Assembly: GCA_020073485.1 (NCBI GenBank)
Contig: JAIQFB010000004.1
Location: forward strand, 124,001 to 188,000
DNA: 64,000 nucleotides
Direction of reading: 5' to 3'
DNA from: Terriglobia bacterium
Lineage (GTDB): Bacteria; Acidobacteriota; Terriglobia; Acidiferrales; UBA7541
Below are positions 19,001-27,470 of the stretch, piece after piece (within the stretch, counting starts at the first letter, position 1; each line of letters opens with the position of its first letter). The notes beneath the pieces are model-generated. The model was given only the letters and a program-made list of their open reading frames with translations, made no database searches and was not told where the DNA came from. Both the position numbers and the translations under genes were made by a program.

Positions 19001-19531
19001 GGGATAAATCGCCACGCCGGGGCGATATTGCAGAAGATTCTGATAGTTGCGGCCATTCAACGGAAGGTCGTTGATGGTCTGATTGCTCAGCGTCCCGCCC
19101 AGGGTCGCCGTGGTCGTTTCGACCAGCGGAACATCCTCCGTGACCGTGAGCGTCTGCGTCTGCTCGCCAGGTTGGAGTTCAAAGTCCAGTCGAAGCTCCC
19201 TGCCAACTTCGAGCGTTATGCCCGCGCGTTCCGCAGTCTTGAAGCCTTTGTATTCGACTCTAATCGTATAGCTGCCCGGAGTCAGGTTGGGAGCGGAGTA
19301 CTCTCCCGCTTGATCCGTGGTCAGTGGCCTCGAGATACCTCTCGCCACGTCCAGGACCGTGACGGTCGCGCCGGTGACTACGCCGCCGGATTGATCATGA
19401 ACGTTTCCCGAAATGCGTCCGGTGTTCACCTGGGAGAACAGCGGGACGCAAAACGCAAATGCACAAACGATCAGGCCGAAAAGCCGAATCGCTTTTCTCA
19501 ATCCGACAGCTTCACCCCAATTGATATTCAT
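16037..19531 (-). CDS. TonB-dependent-type receptor (receptor A)
   Basis: 1164 aa from the ATG at 19531. A GGAGGGAGTGAAGACA ribosome site fixes this start; the frame continues upstream to 19660 through promoter DNA. Signal peptide about residues 1-34; CarboxypepD-reg domain about 36-120 (NTGRISGNVHDQSGG); TVTEDVPLVETTTATLGG linker; plug LPLNGRNYQNLLQYRPG; barrel to a C-terminal RAIQLGLKLSF. It is close to receptor B, sharing SNQTINDLPLNGRNYQNLL, YGWKPGAIVNVGLKSGTND and DSAMDAKNPF/DTPLDARNFF, so the two are recent paralogues. It heads the set receptor A, LVIVD, hydrolase 1. The upstream 300 bases hold the conserved palindrome also found before receptor B and hydrolase 3. Confidence 0.9.
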   Translation of the reverse strand: MNINWGEAVGLRKAIRLFGLIVCAFAFCVPLFSQVNTGRISGNVHDQSGGVVTGATVTVLDVARGISRPLTTDQAGEYSAPNLTPGSYTIRVEYKGFKTAERAGITLEVGRELRLDFELQPGEQTQTLTVTEDVPLVETTTATLGGTLSNQTINDLPLNGRNYQNLLQYRPGVAIYPGGGAWTQSTNGLRPEHNVYLLDGVSDIEPFSALSMINGAGIAGDASTILPIDAIQEFNLQVNPKAEYGWKPGAIVNVGLKSGTNDLHGTAYAFGRDSAMDAKNPFLSPTTPKQAVTLEQFGATAGGPIKKDKIFFFGAYEGQRYNVGNAFNLQEPTSAAGAGRFNSIPDALADMATHSVAENPLSAQLVSAGIWSNSGSSTNISVAPVTQIRSDNTLAKVDFHLSDHHQFGGYYFFGDNSGLAVGGNIVQPYWRTSIHTRSQVAGAAWNYTPNSNWVNEARFGFNRLYQPSLPGDCQQIGQPNFGLNTGATSCGFPQIQFGGSFTPLGCCANFPKYQGPDTDVEIVDNIFRLHGNHAFKFGGELRKAIYNGGTFRAGKGAFNFGTRGIVPFAGASPLEDFLAGMPSQGRVLVGDPRRHLSDWGFAGFLQDDWRVTPRLTVNLGLRYEYVTPVKEANDLLGNFDPTLGMVQVGKQISSPYNGDPNNFGPRVGFAWDVTGSGRNVIRAGAGIIYVLEGFNLLVSQQGTNAVTTGLNTVPTGANISVTTGGVTTVIPSPGNIAVGSVTLNPPGNPLNWSIAGPIFPNTSAISCTNAAPCPLMGADQNLKSAYVSNWNLSIQHAFTHTLSLDMAFVGNKGTKLLGLIDLNQPAIGGGWTPAAIAAFKVSTTAEQAARPFVGKFPYLSNINYLGNYYNSNYNGLQLTLTQQTSRGLSFMAGYTYSHGIDDVSNDWNTNVPTDSNNPGLERGSSFFDIRHRFTFTSTYAIPGRQSPAQLLEGWVVNAMVNIQSALPWSVIDSANDLSGTGELVDRWNFYGNPSDFSNRGASPIPFFQPGTPPPTDPLGPTDPAYAINNAACAGKAAAIGATASLTHFGCYAVGSSFLIAPAPGTLGTMGRNLLRGNGLHLLDMSLAKNWKFRERFGAQFRFEVFNLLNQTQYANPQFNGAGGNSPSATSSFGASFATPDVSNNNPVIGNGGSRAIQLGLKLSF

Positions 19532-20044
19532 TGTCTTCACTCCCTCCAATAAGAATTTCGCATAGGAAAGAACAGGCGGATTGGAAAACCGCAGGCATCG
19601 CCGCCATTTTGACAAAACAGCATCGCGAGAGCCGCGTCTAATATCCATGGACTCATTCACGCTTTTGACCCCACCACTAACGGAGAGGCCGTGGTCTTAG
19701 GCTTGGCGGGTGCCGCTGGATCCCTAAGTGATTTCGTCTGTCCTTAGCCGATGAAACGGGGACTTTCCCAAATGCTTGAAGGCATTCTTACGCTTGTGTG
19801 GGTTGTGCGCGCAGTGCGCTGTGTCACGCTATCGTGTGCCGTAGATCACCACATCATGTACTTTGAGTACTAGCAGGCTGTCACGAGTCGTGCTTTTGCT
19901 CATTGGAAGAATTGGTAGGAATGGCCGGAACGGCAGGCCGGAAGTGTCGCTGCTGTTTCTCTGAAAAGTTCCGTTCGGACTTAGCGCTAACTTGCGAAGG
20001 CGTTGTCGTCGGGTATTCCCCCGGCTGGGAGGCAAACGGTTTGC
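19532..20044 (-). promoter_or_regulatory. leader/promoter region of receptor A
   Basis: Gene-free 510 bases between receptor A and the S9-like hydrolase gene. It contains the conserved GTGATTTCG block (19728-19743) and the palindrome region (19811-19850), both with counterparts upstream of receptor B and hydrolase 3. Another similarity with the receptor B leader is the CATTCAC...TTGACcCCA stretch near 19653-19673. No canonical sigma-70 pair is obvious. Confidence 0.5.
19811..19850. promoter_or_regulatory. conserved palindromic operator-like element, copy A
   Basis: Core CACGCTATCGTG at 19825-19836 (arms CACG/CGTG, 4-base spacer), embedded in GTGCGCTGTGTCACGCTATC then GTGTGCC, and followed by TCACC. 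It is about 295 bases upstream of the receptor A start. Copies B and C lie at 25014-25060 and 27606-27650. Conservation extends beyond the palindrome arms, which favours a protein-binding site over chance. Confidence 0.55.
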
Positions 20045-21127
20045 TCAGTTGCCCCCGGCAGGAGTTGTGGGGGGCTTTAGCTCCGCCGTCATCTGCTGAT
20101 GTCGCGGATGCTTAAGGTGTTGGTCGAAGTAACCCATGAAGATGTCCCACGACTTTTGTTGAATGTCGTCGGGCTTGTAGGAACCGTCTTTCTGCGGGTA
20201 GATGAAGACATAGCCGTGCACGGGATGATCGAACTCCTCCCAGGTCACGTCCTTGGCCGCTTCCTTCATCCATTCATATGTCAGCTGGAAGATGCCATTC
20301 TGGTGATCGTGCACCCGCCCGAAGATCATGATCGGCATGTTTATCCGGCTGATGCGTTCCATTGCTTCGGCCTTGTTTGCCCTCTTGCGGACCACATCGA
20401 CGTTGTTGAATTGGATTTCGGTCCCTTCGCGGGGCGCTGTTGGGCCCGTGTCCACGGTCAGGAATTCGTGATCGGCCGGTTCGATCGCGATGCCCGCTCC
20501 CCAGGAATATTCGGCGGCGGCCTTCATGATCATTTCGCCGCTGTGACTTACACCCATCGATCCGATGGCGTCCTTATCGACATACGGGACAGTCTGAAGA
20601 TAGCGGACGACGGCGATCAGGTCCTCGTGATCCAGCGTGGGGCCCGATTTCAACATACGGCTGTTTCCACTGATGCTGTCCGGGAGATTCTGTGGCGGCT
20701 TGGCTTGCTCATACGCATAGGGAATTTCGTTGCGGTAGTTGATCGTGACGCATATGTAGCCGCGCGCGATCATGTGGTCCTGCATTTGCGCGAGGCGCTC
20801 CATGGTCTGAATGACTTGTTTCATTCCTCCCCGGCCCTCGCCGGAGGCCATGGTGATGGCGGGGAATGGCCCATCGCCTTTTGGCTTGCGAATGGAGATA
20901 GGCACGTAGACCTCGTCGCGGGTCAGGACAAAGACCAGATCCGCGGGGATGGACGACCCTTTGACGGGTTGGTTGGCGATCACGTAGCCATGAGTGGAGA
21001 CCGATTCGGCTGGCGCCGCTCCACCCGGCAGCTGGGCCCAAGCGGGGCTGATGACTCGGGAACCCAGGAATACCACGCCAAAAAAAGCGAGCGACCCCGC
21101 GAACAGGGTTGCCATCAAGCGTTTCAT
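20045..21127 (-). CDS. exported S9-like alpha/beta hydrolase
   Basis: 360 aa. Signal peptide about 1-31 (ending PAWAQ). Features fit the dienelactone hydrolase / prolyl-oligopeptidase-like superfamily: an N-terminal strand YVPISIRKPKGDGPFPAIT, a nucleophile elbow GVSHSGEM (about residue 192), an acid candidate near MIFGRVHDHQN and a catalytic His in DHPVHGYVF (about 310). The segment DHEDLIAVVRYLQTVPYVD is typical of S9-like proteins with an internal pseudo-dimer contact. Substrate could be a peptide, ester or acylated sugar. It lies 146 bases downstream of receptor B on the same strand, separated by a strong GC hairpin, so expression may be lowered relative to the receptor. Confidence 0.8.
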   Translation of the reverse strand: MKRLMATLFAGSLAFFGVVFLGSRVISPAWAQLPGGAAPAESVSTHGYVIANQPVKGSSIPADLVFVLTRDEVYVPISIRKPKGDGPFPAITMASGEGRGGMKQVIQTMERLAQMQDHMIARGYICVTINYRNEIPYAYEQAKPPQNLPDSISGNSRMLKSGPTLDHEDLIAVVRYLQTVPYVDKDAIGSMGVSHSGEMIMKAAAEYSWGAGIAIEPADHEFLTVDTGPTAPREGTEIQFNNVDVVRKRANKAEAMERISRINMPIMIFGRVHDHQNGIFQLTYEWMKEAAKDVTWEEFDHPVHGYVFIYPQKDGSYKPDDIQQKSWDIFMGYFDQHLKHPRHQQMTAELKPPTTPAGGN

Positions 21128-21214
21128 CGGAAACCTCCCAAAGTTGCAGGACGATGACTTGCAGCGATTTGTATTTCTACTGAGAATTCTTGCACGTGGC
21201 GCTGCTCGTAGTGT

Positions 21215-21244
21215 GGCGGGGCCGGACTTGTGTCCGGCCCCGCC
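21215..21244 (-). terminator. strong GC hairpin between receptor B and the S9-like hydrolase
   Basis: Perfect 13-base stem GGCGGGGCCGGAC / GTCCGGCCCCGCC with a 4-base loop. There is no U-run on either side, so it is not a textbook intrinsic terminator. On the minus strand it lies in the intercistronic space and could act as an attenuator or as an mRNA 3'-end stabiliser for the receptor transcript. Confidence 0.6.
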
Positions 21245-21273
21245 CGCTACTCTTTCAGATCCTCCCGCAAGGA

Positions 21274-24200
21274 CTAGAAGATGAACTTAAGACCCAACTG
21301 GATCTCGCGGGCGCCTCCCGATCCAAGAATAGGGTTGGACGCCGCCACGTCGGGCGTGGCACAGCCACAGCCCATCCCTGGGCCTGTCGAAGGATCGTTG
21401 TTGGCATAACCGTTGGCCCCCCCATATGGGTTGGCGAAGTTGGGATGGTTAAGAATGTTGAAGAACTCAGCCCGGAACTGGGAAGTGACCCGTTCCCCGA
21501 CCTTCCAAGACTTGGTCACCGACAGATCCCAGTTACGGAAGCCGGAGTCACGGAAGATACCGCGGCTTGCAGTGCCAAACGTTCCGGGGGCGGGGGGAAT
21601 CAGAACGGAGTGGCGCACTACATAACAGCCAAGACTACCAAGCTGATCTGCCATTGCCTGACCGACCGCGCGCGCCAAACAAGTGGAAGCGCCAGCGGGT
21701 GCACCGCTGACCACGCCTGTCACATGGTTGTTACCATCCACTACGAAGTTTGTGGGATCGATGTAAGGAATTGCAGTAGGACCGGATGTGAAGTCGGAGG
21801 GGTTCCCGAAGAAATCCCAACGGTCACCGTAATAGGCGGGATTGTTAACCTCGCCGGTCCCGGCGATATCGCTTCCGGTATCCTGTGCGCCCCAGGGTTG
21901 CCCGGTCTGTAGAGTCACGATGGAATTCAGCTTCCAGCCTTCCAGTAGTTGTGCAAACGACTTTTTCCCGGGGATGGCGTAGGACATCGTGAAAGTGAAA
22001 CGATGCCGAATGTCGAAGTCGCTGTTCCCGTACTCCGCCCTAAGATTGTTGAGGTCTTGTGCGGGGCCGTATCCCCAGTTGCTGGAAGATTGATCGAGAG
22101 CATGGGCGTAAGTGTAACCGACGACAAAGGACAGCCCGTGAGAAGTCCGCTGAGTCAGAGTCGCCTGCAGCCCGTTATAGTTAGAGTGATAAGCGTTCCC
22201 TACTTGGTTGATGGCCGCCAGGAAGGGGAACTTCGTGCCAAACGCAGATAGTCCAGTCGCGGGATTTACCTGGTTTATATCCTCGATGCTTATCAGCTTC
22301 GTGCCATGGTTGCCGACGTAACCAAGCTCAAGGGAAAGATTATTAGTAAAGGCGTGCTGGACGTTCAGGGTCCAGGAGGTCACATAGGGGGTACGCAGAT
22401 TGGGCGCCACCGACAGGATGTTGCAGGGGCTAGCACCGCAATTGATATGGTTGGCGCTGGAGAAGACCGGCCCGGCAACGGTCCAGTTGATCGCGGAACC
22501 CGGGAGGCTGAGGGCACCGGTATCGATCGTGCCGTTACCCGGCAGCACCCCGAGGCCTCCGGTGGGAATAATGTTGATGCCTAGTTGGTTGTTGAGCAAC
22601 AGGAACGTATTGTAGGCAATCTCCTCGTACACGATCCCGCCTCCTGCCCGAATTACAGTCGTCCCTTTGCCCGTGACATCCCACGCGACGCCCAGTCGTG
22701 GCGCGAAGTTGTTGTGATCGCCGTTATAAGGAGATTTGATCTGTTGGCCCACCTGTACAAGTCCGACGGCCGGGTCGAAGTTGCCAAGCAGGTTATGGGC
22801 CTCCACCATGACCGTGTTCAACTCGTAGCGCACTCCAAGGTTCACGGTCAGTTTCGGTGTGACACGCCAGTCATCCTGCAGGAAGGCTGCAAACCCCTCA
22901 TTGTGCAAATGACGAACAGGGTCCCCAACAAGAAGACGCCCGTCTCTGGGAATGCCTTCCAGAAAGGTCTGCAAGGTCCTGAATCTGACGCGACCGTTGG
23001 CACTTCGAAATGCGGCACCGTTAACGTTATTGCGCCGAATTTCGCCGCCGAACTTAAAGGCGTGGTTGCCGTGCAAATACGAGACGTGATCCACGAACTG
23101 GAAGACCTCGTCGGGCCCCTGTTGTTTCAGCAAGGTACCCCCCAATTGGCTAGTGCCAAAAGTGCCAATGAGAATCGCCGGCATTCCAAAATACTTGGGA
23201 TTTGTTACGCCCGTGTTGATGCCGTAGGTTGTGGGATTGACGCTGTTGTCGACGGGAAAGGTGGGCTGGTAAAGGCGCGAAAAACCAAACCGTGATTCAT
23301 TTACCCAAATGGAATTCGGCGCCCAGGTCCAGTTTTCTCCAAGCACTTGAGCCCGCGTGTGAACAAGCGACTCCCATTGTGGCGCCAGTTGGGTTGGCGC
23401 ATCATTGACGTTACCTGAGCTGTCGCCAATGAAATACTCGCTGGTCAACGTGTGGTGGTCATTGATGTGGTAATCGACCTTCGCGATCCCGTTGTCTTCC
23501 CGGACGTGGCTGGGTAACGCAGGGTTAACGAAATTTGGACCCAACGCATTGCCCCCATTATTGGTGGGGTACAAGCCCGGGGTTACTCTCTGGCAGCTCG
23601 TGTTCAAGCCCGCCAAGTTCAAGCTGAGTTGATTCAGCTCCCCCGTCGGCAAAGCTTTACAGGCGTCTATGATGCTATTGGCTGGATCACCCGCAGGATT
23701 GGAGGGTGTGGCCAGCGAAACCGTGGTCGGACTAAGCACATTGTACACTTGCGTCACTGTAAATCGTTGACCCTCGTAGCCCAGGAAGTAGAAGAGTTTG
23801 TCTTTCTTAATGGCCCCACCCGCGGTAGCGCCGAACTGCTCCAGGGCCCGTGGGGCCTTCGTTGGGGTCGGGTCCGTCACTCTGTTGAAGAAGTTGCGCG
23901 CATCCAAAGGGGTATCGCGGCCAAACGCGTAAGCGGTACCATGAAGATCGTTCGTACCCGACTTCAGCCCAACGTTGACGATGGCCCCCGGCTTCCAACC
24001 GTATTCCGCGCGGGGATTTTCCTCGGTGTTGAATTCCTGGATGGCATCCACGGGCAAGATCGTGGTCGTATCGCCAAACAGGGGCGCCCCATTGACAATG
24101 CTCTGGGCGGAGAAAGGTTCGTCGTTGTTCAGACCGTCCATCATGAAGACATTGTCCTCGGGACGAGTGCCGTTAGTGCTCAGGGTGGAGAATCCGCCTC

Positions 24201-24732
24201 CGGGGTAACGCGTGATTCCCGGGCGCACAGTGAGCAGATTCTGGTAGTTGCGCCCGTTCAAGGGCAGGTCATTGATCGTCTCGTTGCTGAGTGTTCCGCC
24301 CAGCGTGGCATTCGTGGTTTCGATCAGCGGAAGCGCTTCGGTGATTGTAATCGTCTGGCTCTGCTCGCCAGGCTGGAGTGTAAAATCAGCCCGAATGTCC
24401 TTACCGACTTCCAACCCAATGTCCGGGCGCTCGGCAGTCTTGAATCCCCTAGCCTCGACGCGGACCTTATATGTGCCGGGGACAAGATCGGGAGCAGCGT
24501 AGCCGCCCGATTCATCCGTGGTCAAGGTTCGCGAAACCCCTCTTTGCACATCCATGACGGTCACAGTGGCGCCCGCGATGGCGCCGCCGCTCTGGTCCAT
24601 GATGTTTCCCAGAATACGACCTGCATTTCCTTGCGAAAATAACGAAACGCAAAGCAACATCGAGCCGAAGATTAAACTAAGCAACCGGCTCGCTTTTCTC
24701 AATCCAATCGTTATACCTGCACGAGTTTTCAT
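21274..24732 (-). CDS. TonB-dependent-type receptor (receptor B)
   Basis: 1152 aa from the ATG at 24732, which has AGGGGTGG eight or nine bases upstream; the open frame extends to 25182 through promoter DNA and is not used. Signal peptide about 1-36; CarboxypepD-reg domain about 38-120 (NAGRILGNIMDQSGG); the linker TITEALPLIETTNATLGG; plug LPLNGRNYQNLLTVRPG; barrel ending REIQLGLKFIF. It is paralogous to receptor A along its length. It is followed by the S9-like hydrolase gene and is divergent from hydrolase 2; the 500-base divergent region holds palindrome copy B. Confidence 0.9.
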   Translation of the reverse strand: MKTRAGITIGLRKASRLLSLIFGSMLLCVSLFSQGNAGRILGNIMDQSGGAIAGATVTVMDVQRGVSRTLTTDESGGYAAPDLVPGTYKVRVEARGFKTAERPDIGLEVGKDIRADFTLQPGEQSQTITITEALPLIETTNATLGGTLSNETINDLPLNGRNYQNLLTVRPGITRYPGGGFSTLSTNGTRPEDNVFMMDGLNNDEPFSAQSIVNGAPLFGDTTTILPVDAIQEFNTEENPRAEYGWKPGAIVNVGLKSGTNDLHGTAYAFGRDTPLDARNFFNRVTDPTPTKAPRALEQFGATAGGAIKKDKLFYFLGYEGQRFTVTQVYNVLSPTTVSLATPSNPAGDPANSIIDACKALPTGELNQLSLNLAGLNTSCQRVTPGLYPTNNGGNALGPNFVNPALPSHVREDNGIAKVDYHINDHHTLTSEYFIGDSSGNVNDAPTQLAPQWESLVHTRAQVLGENWTWAPNSIWVNESRFGFSRLYQPTFPVDNSVNPTTYGINTGVTNPKYFGMPAILIGTFGTSQLGGTLLKQQGPDEVFQFVDHVSYLHGNHAFKFGGEIRRNNVNGAAFRSANGRVRFRTLQTFLEGIPRDGRLLVGDPVRHLHNEGFAAFLQDDWRVTPKLTVNLGVRYELNTVMVEAHNLLGNFDPAVGLVQVGQQIKSPYNGDHNNFAPRLGVAWDVTGKGTTVIRAGGGIVYEEIAYNTFLLLNNQLGINIIPTGGLGVLPGNGTIDTGALSLPGSAINWTVAGPVFSSANHINCGASPCNILSVAPNLRTPYVTSWTLNVQHAFTNNLSLELGYVGNHGTKLISIEDINQVNPATGLSAFGTKFPFLAAINQVGNAYHSNYNGLQATLTQRTSHGLSFVVGYTYAHALDQSSSNWGYGPAQDLNNLRAEYGNSDFDIRHRFTFTMSYAIPGKKSFAQLLEGWKLNSIVTLQTGQPWGAQDTGSDIAGTGEVNNPAYYGDRWDFFGNPSDFTSGPTAIPYIDPTNFVVDGNNHVTGVVSGAPAGASTCLARAVGQAMADQLGSLGCYVVRHSVLIPPAPGTFGTASRGIFRDSGFRNWDLSVTKSWKVGERVTSQFRAEFFNILNHPNFANPYGGANGYANNDPSTGPGMGCGCATPDVAASNPILGSGGAREIQLGLKFIF

Positions 24733-25236
24733 CGTATCCACCCCTGAGAACAAATTTTCGACATTGAGAGACCGCACGATATTAGGCTTTGCAGACATCA
24801 GCGCCTGTTCGGGAAAAATAATGTCATGCGAGCCCTGTTTGACTCCGATTGGTTCATTCACAATCTTGACTCCATATCTGGTCGATGAGCTGTGGCTTGG
24901 GGGGTATCCCGGGGCTACTAAACTGGCGCGTGATTTCGTCTGTCCAACACCTGTCGAACTGGAGCTATCCCCCAAGAACTTTACGACATGCTTACGCTGG
25001 CGCGGGTTGCGCGCGCCGTGTCCTGTGTCACGCTGCCGTGTGTCGCTGGTCACTGCAACGCGCACACTGCACACTGAGACTCCCCGTGACTCTATGCATG
25101 CTGGCGGAACGGTTCGGACGACTAGCCTCTTGAATCGCAGCAATATCTTCGGCCTGGCAATGTCAGAAGAAGCGATACACATAGCTGCGGCCGCAGGAAT
25201 TCGCCCGACGCAAAATCCGTTCGCGGAGGAAGAATC
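24733..25236. promoter_or_regulatory. divergent promoter region, receptor B / hydrolase 2
   Basis: Gene-free 500 bases between two divergent genes. Holds the GTGATTTCG block (24930-24945) and palindrome copy B. GGAGGAAGAATC just before 25237 is the ribosome site of hydrolase 2. One regulator bound here could serve both directions. Confidence 0.55.
25014..25060. promoter_or_regulatory. conserved palindromic operator-like element, copy B
   Basis: Core CACGCTGCCGTG at 25029-25040, within CCTGTGTCACGCTGCC then GTGTGTC, followed by GGTCACTGCA. It is about 297 bases from the receptor B start (almost the same distance as copy A to receptor A) and about 200 bases from the hydrolase 2 start. A run of CACACTG/CACACTGAG follows and may contain extra half-sites. 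Confidence 0.55.
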
Positions 25237-26346
25237 ATGTCTTCATCGGGATCGGCAAAGTGCAAAGTATCGTCTCTTACCGACAACTTGCGGTTGCGAG
25301 GTGGGTCACGTTTCCTGGCGTTTGCAGTGGGAGCATTGCTCGCGATCCTTGGAGGCGTGGCTGCAGCCGCAGCGGCAAATGATCCAGCCTCCATCCAAGG
25401 GCTTACGTCCAAGTTTGTGGACGTCAATGGCGTGAGAACGCGGTACTACGAAATGGGACAGGGTGAACCGATGGTGCTCGTCCATGGAGGGTCCACAGCT
25501 GGATCTTCCACCGCGAATGTCTGGTCCCGGAACATTCCAGGCCTTGCAAAACATTTCCACATCTTTGCCGTAGACCGACTCGGCTCCGGCATGACGGACA
25601 ACCCGCTTGAAGATAAGGATTACAGCACCCAAAGCCAGGTGGAGCATATTTATCAATTCATTCAGACCTTGAAATTGGGGCAAGTTCATCTGGTCGGTCA
25701 TTCCGCCGGCGGCGGAATCGTTTTCTTCCTGGCCATCTTGCATCCGGAAATCGTCCGCACACTCACCGTGGTCGCCCACGGACCGGAAGCACCGAGTGCT
25801 GACCCCAACGGAGGTCCGACCAAACTCGAGGCAGAACTGAAAAAATGCCCTGACCAGACGCAGTACGCGGGCCTGAAGTGCCGGGTAGTCGAACTCGCCT
25901 GGCTCCCCACCACCTTCGATGACCAGTATTGGGCGGCAGATGTGTACATGGCGACCCTGCCGAAGTCCAAACAAGCACGCGACAAAATCAATGCGGGGGC
26001 GGGCGAAGCCGAACGCAAAGCGTTCCCCGCCTGGCGTGCCACGCTTTGGGACAAAGTGAGAAAGGACGGCGTTCTGCAAGTACCGGTGCTGCTTTACGCA
26101 GGGAAAAACGACGTGCTCGATTGGGCGGCCGGCGATGCCACGGCAAAACTCTCCGGAGAATTGGGTCTATTCGACATCATTGCCGCAAAAAACACTCGAG
26201 TGCGCATGATCGTCCAAAATAACGGCGGCCATTTTATGTACCGGGAGTATCCCGAGCAATTCAACCAGGATTTGCTTGGTTTCATTGATTACTTCGAGCA
26301 TCACACGGACGTGCCGCCACAAGGCCAGCTGCAATTGCCGAAGTAG
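25237..26346 (+). CDS. exported alpha/beta hydrolase (hydrolase 2)
   Basis: 369 aa with a GGAGGAAG ribosome site. The hydrophobic export segment is about residues 26-47 (FLAFAVGALLAILGGVAAAA), preceded by a charged stretch. Core motifs: VLVHGGSTAGSS, nucleophile elbow GHSAGGG (about 155), NDVLDWAAGD (about 290) and the catalytic His in NNGGHFMYREYP (about 330). Closest in the window to hydrolase 1: both keep the CPDQTQYAGLKCR insert, which places two Cys residues that could form a disulfide in the periplasm. Divergent from receptor B and convergent with hydrolase 3. Confidence 0.87.
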   Translation: MSSSGSAKCKVSSLTDNLRLRGGSRFLAFAVGALLAILGGVAAAAAANDPASIQGLTSKFVDVNGVRTRYYEMGQGEPMVLVHGGSTAGSSTANVWSRNIPGLAKHFHIFAVDRLGSGMTDNPLEDKDYSTQSQVEHIYQFIQTLKLGQVHLVGHSAGGGIVFFLAILHPEIVRTLTVVAHGPEAPSADPNGGPTKLEAELKKCPDQTQYAGLKCRVVELAWLPTTFDDQYWAADVYMATLPKSKQARDKINAGAGEAERKAFPAWRATLWDKVRKDGVLQVPVLLYAGKNDVLDWAAGDATAKLSGELGLFDIIAAKNTRVRMIVQNNGGHFMYREYPEQFNQDLLGFIDYFEHHTDVPPQGQLQLPK

Positions 26347-26384
26347 GAGCGCACAAGGGCTGCATTTCCAAATTGCTACAATTC

Positions 26385-27470
26385 CTAGTGAGCCTCGGCC
26401 GCCTTCATGGACGGCACTCCTGGATGTTGTTCCCAATAATTGATGAAATTGATGACGTTGGTGTTGAATTCATCGGGATATTCGCGGAAATGGAAATGCC
26501 CGGCGTCGTTGACGGTGATCATCCGCACCCTGGGATTTTTGGCTCCCAGGACGTCGTACAGCGCCCACCCGTTCTGGATCATAGCGGAGGGATCGTCGTG
26601 TCCCCAGTACAGCAGGATCGGAACCTGCAGGATGCCTTCGTTCTTGATACGATCCAGTTGCGGCACTTTCCAGGCGTTAAATTCGTTATTCGGCCGCATG
26701 TCGTAAAGCGGCGCGCCGGCCCCGGCCTTGACGTTCGCGACGGTCTGCTGCGATTTCGGGAGGCCGGCCATATATTTTCCCGCTTCGAAGTATTCGTCGT
26801 CGAAGGCCAGGTCGGGTCTCTTGGTGATGGCCTGGATTCTGCATTTCCACTCTTCCGCATCCTCCTTTGGACAATTGCCAATGGCTTCCTGACGCCGTGT
26901 TGGAGGACCTGGAGGGGCCGCCGTGTTGCTGTCACATAGCACAAGGTCCCGGACGATTTCCGGATGCTTCACCGCGAGGAACAGGATATCCCCGGAGCCG
27001 TGCGACTGCCCGACCAGGTGAACCGGGCCGAGCTTCATCACGATGATGAACTGGTACAGGTGCTCGATTTCGCCCGGAAGATTGTAATCGTTCAGGTCCT
27101 TGGGATTGTCAGTCATTCCCGAGCCGATCTTGTCGAGTGCAAACACGTGAAAACGTTTTGCCAGGCCGGGAATATTCTTGGACCAGGCGTTGGCGCTGGA
27201 ATGCCCCGACCAGCCTTCGCCGTGCACCAGCACCATGGGTTCGCCGGAGCCCATTTCGTAATAGCGAGTACGGATCCCATTCACGTCCACAAACTTTGCC
27301 TTCAGGCCGTTCACTTCGCCATTGGGAGAAACATCGGCCCGAGCGCGGCTTCCCGTAAAAAGGAACACCAGCGCGGCGGCAATCGCGAACATGTGCGGCA
27401 ATCCTGATCGGCAAGAGCTCCGGCGGTCGCAAAACGCGAGCGCTCGGCGGCTTTGGATCTTATGCGACAT
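26385..27470 (-). CDS. exported alpha/beta hydrolase with variant nucleophile elbow (hydrolase 3)
   Basis: 361 aa; GGAGG lies nine bases before the ATG. Export segment about residues 25-45. It shares the GLKAKFVDVNGIRTRYYEMG start with hydrolases 1 and 2, but the elbow reads GQSHGSGD rather than GHSAGGG, and the insert between core and cap has diverged. The His motif is NDAGHFHFREYP. The different elbow suggests a different substrate from its two paralogues. It is convergent with hydrolase 2 (38 bases apart) and divergent from the NTF2-like gene. Its upstream region carries palindrome copy C. Confidence 0.85.
   Translation of the reverse strand: MSHKIQSRRALAFCDRRSSCRSGLPHMFAIAAALVFLFTGSRARADVSPNGEVNGLKAKFVDVNGIRTRYYEMGSGEPMVLVHGEGWSGHSSANAWSKNIPGLAKRFHVFALDKIGSGMTDNPKDLNDYNLPGEIEHLYQFIIVMKLGPVHLVGQSHGSGDILFLAVKHPEIVRDLVLCDSNTAAPPGPPTRRQEAIGNCPKEDAEEWKCRIQAITKRPDLAFDDEYFEAGKYMAGLPKSQQTVANVKAGAGAPLYDMRPNNEFNAWKVPQLDRIKNEGILQVPILLYWGHDDPSAMIQNGWALYDVLGAKNPRVRMITVNDAGHFHFREYPDEFNTNVINFINYWEQHPGVPSMKAAEAH

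Noticed and set aside
23629-24642. Long plus-strand open frame of 337 codons
   Set aside because: It is antisense to receptor B, in GC-rich DNA where the third-position bias opens the opposite strand. It has no ribosome site and no family motif.
24733-25182. N-terminal extension of receptor B (and likewise 19532-19660 for receptor A)
   Set aside because: The signal peptide and a good ribosome site lie at the internal ATG. The extension covers leader DNA with the conserved regulatory blocks.
24733-25236. Sigma-54 promoter near the shared palindrome
   Set aside because: I looked for TGGCAC-N5-TTGC on both strands in the three leaders and found no convincing match, so no sigma-54 link is claimed.
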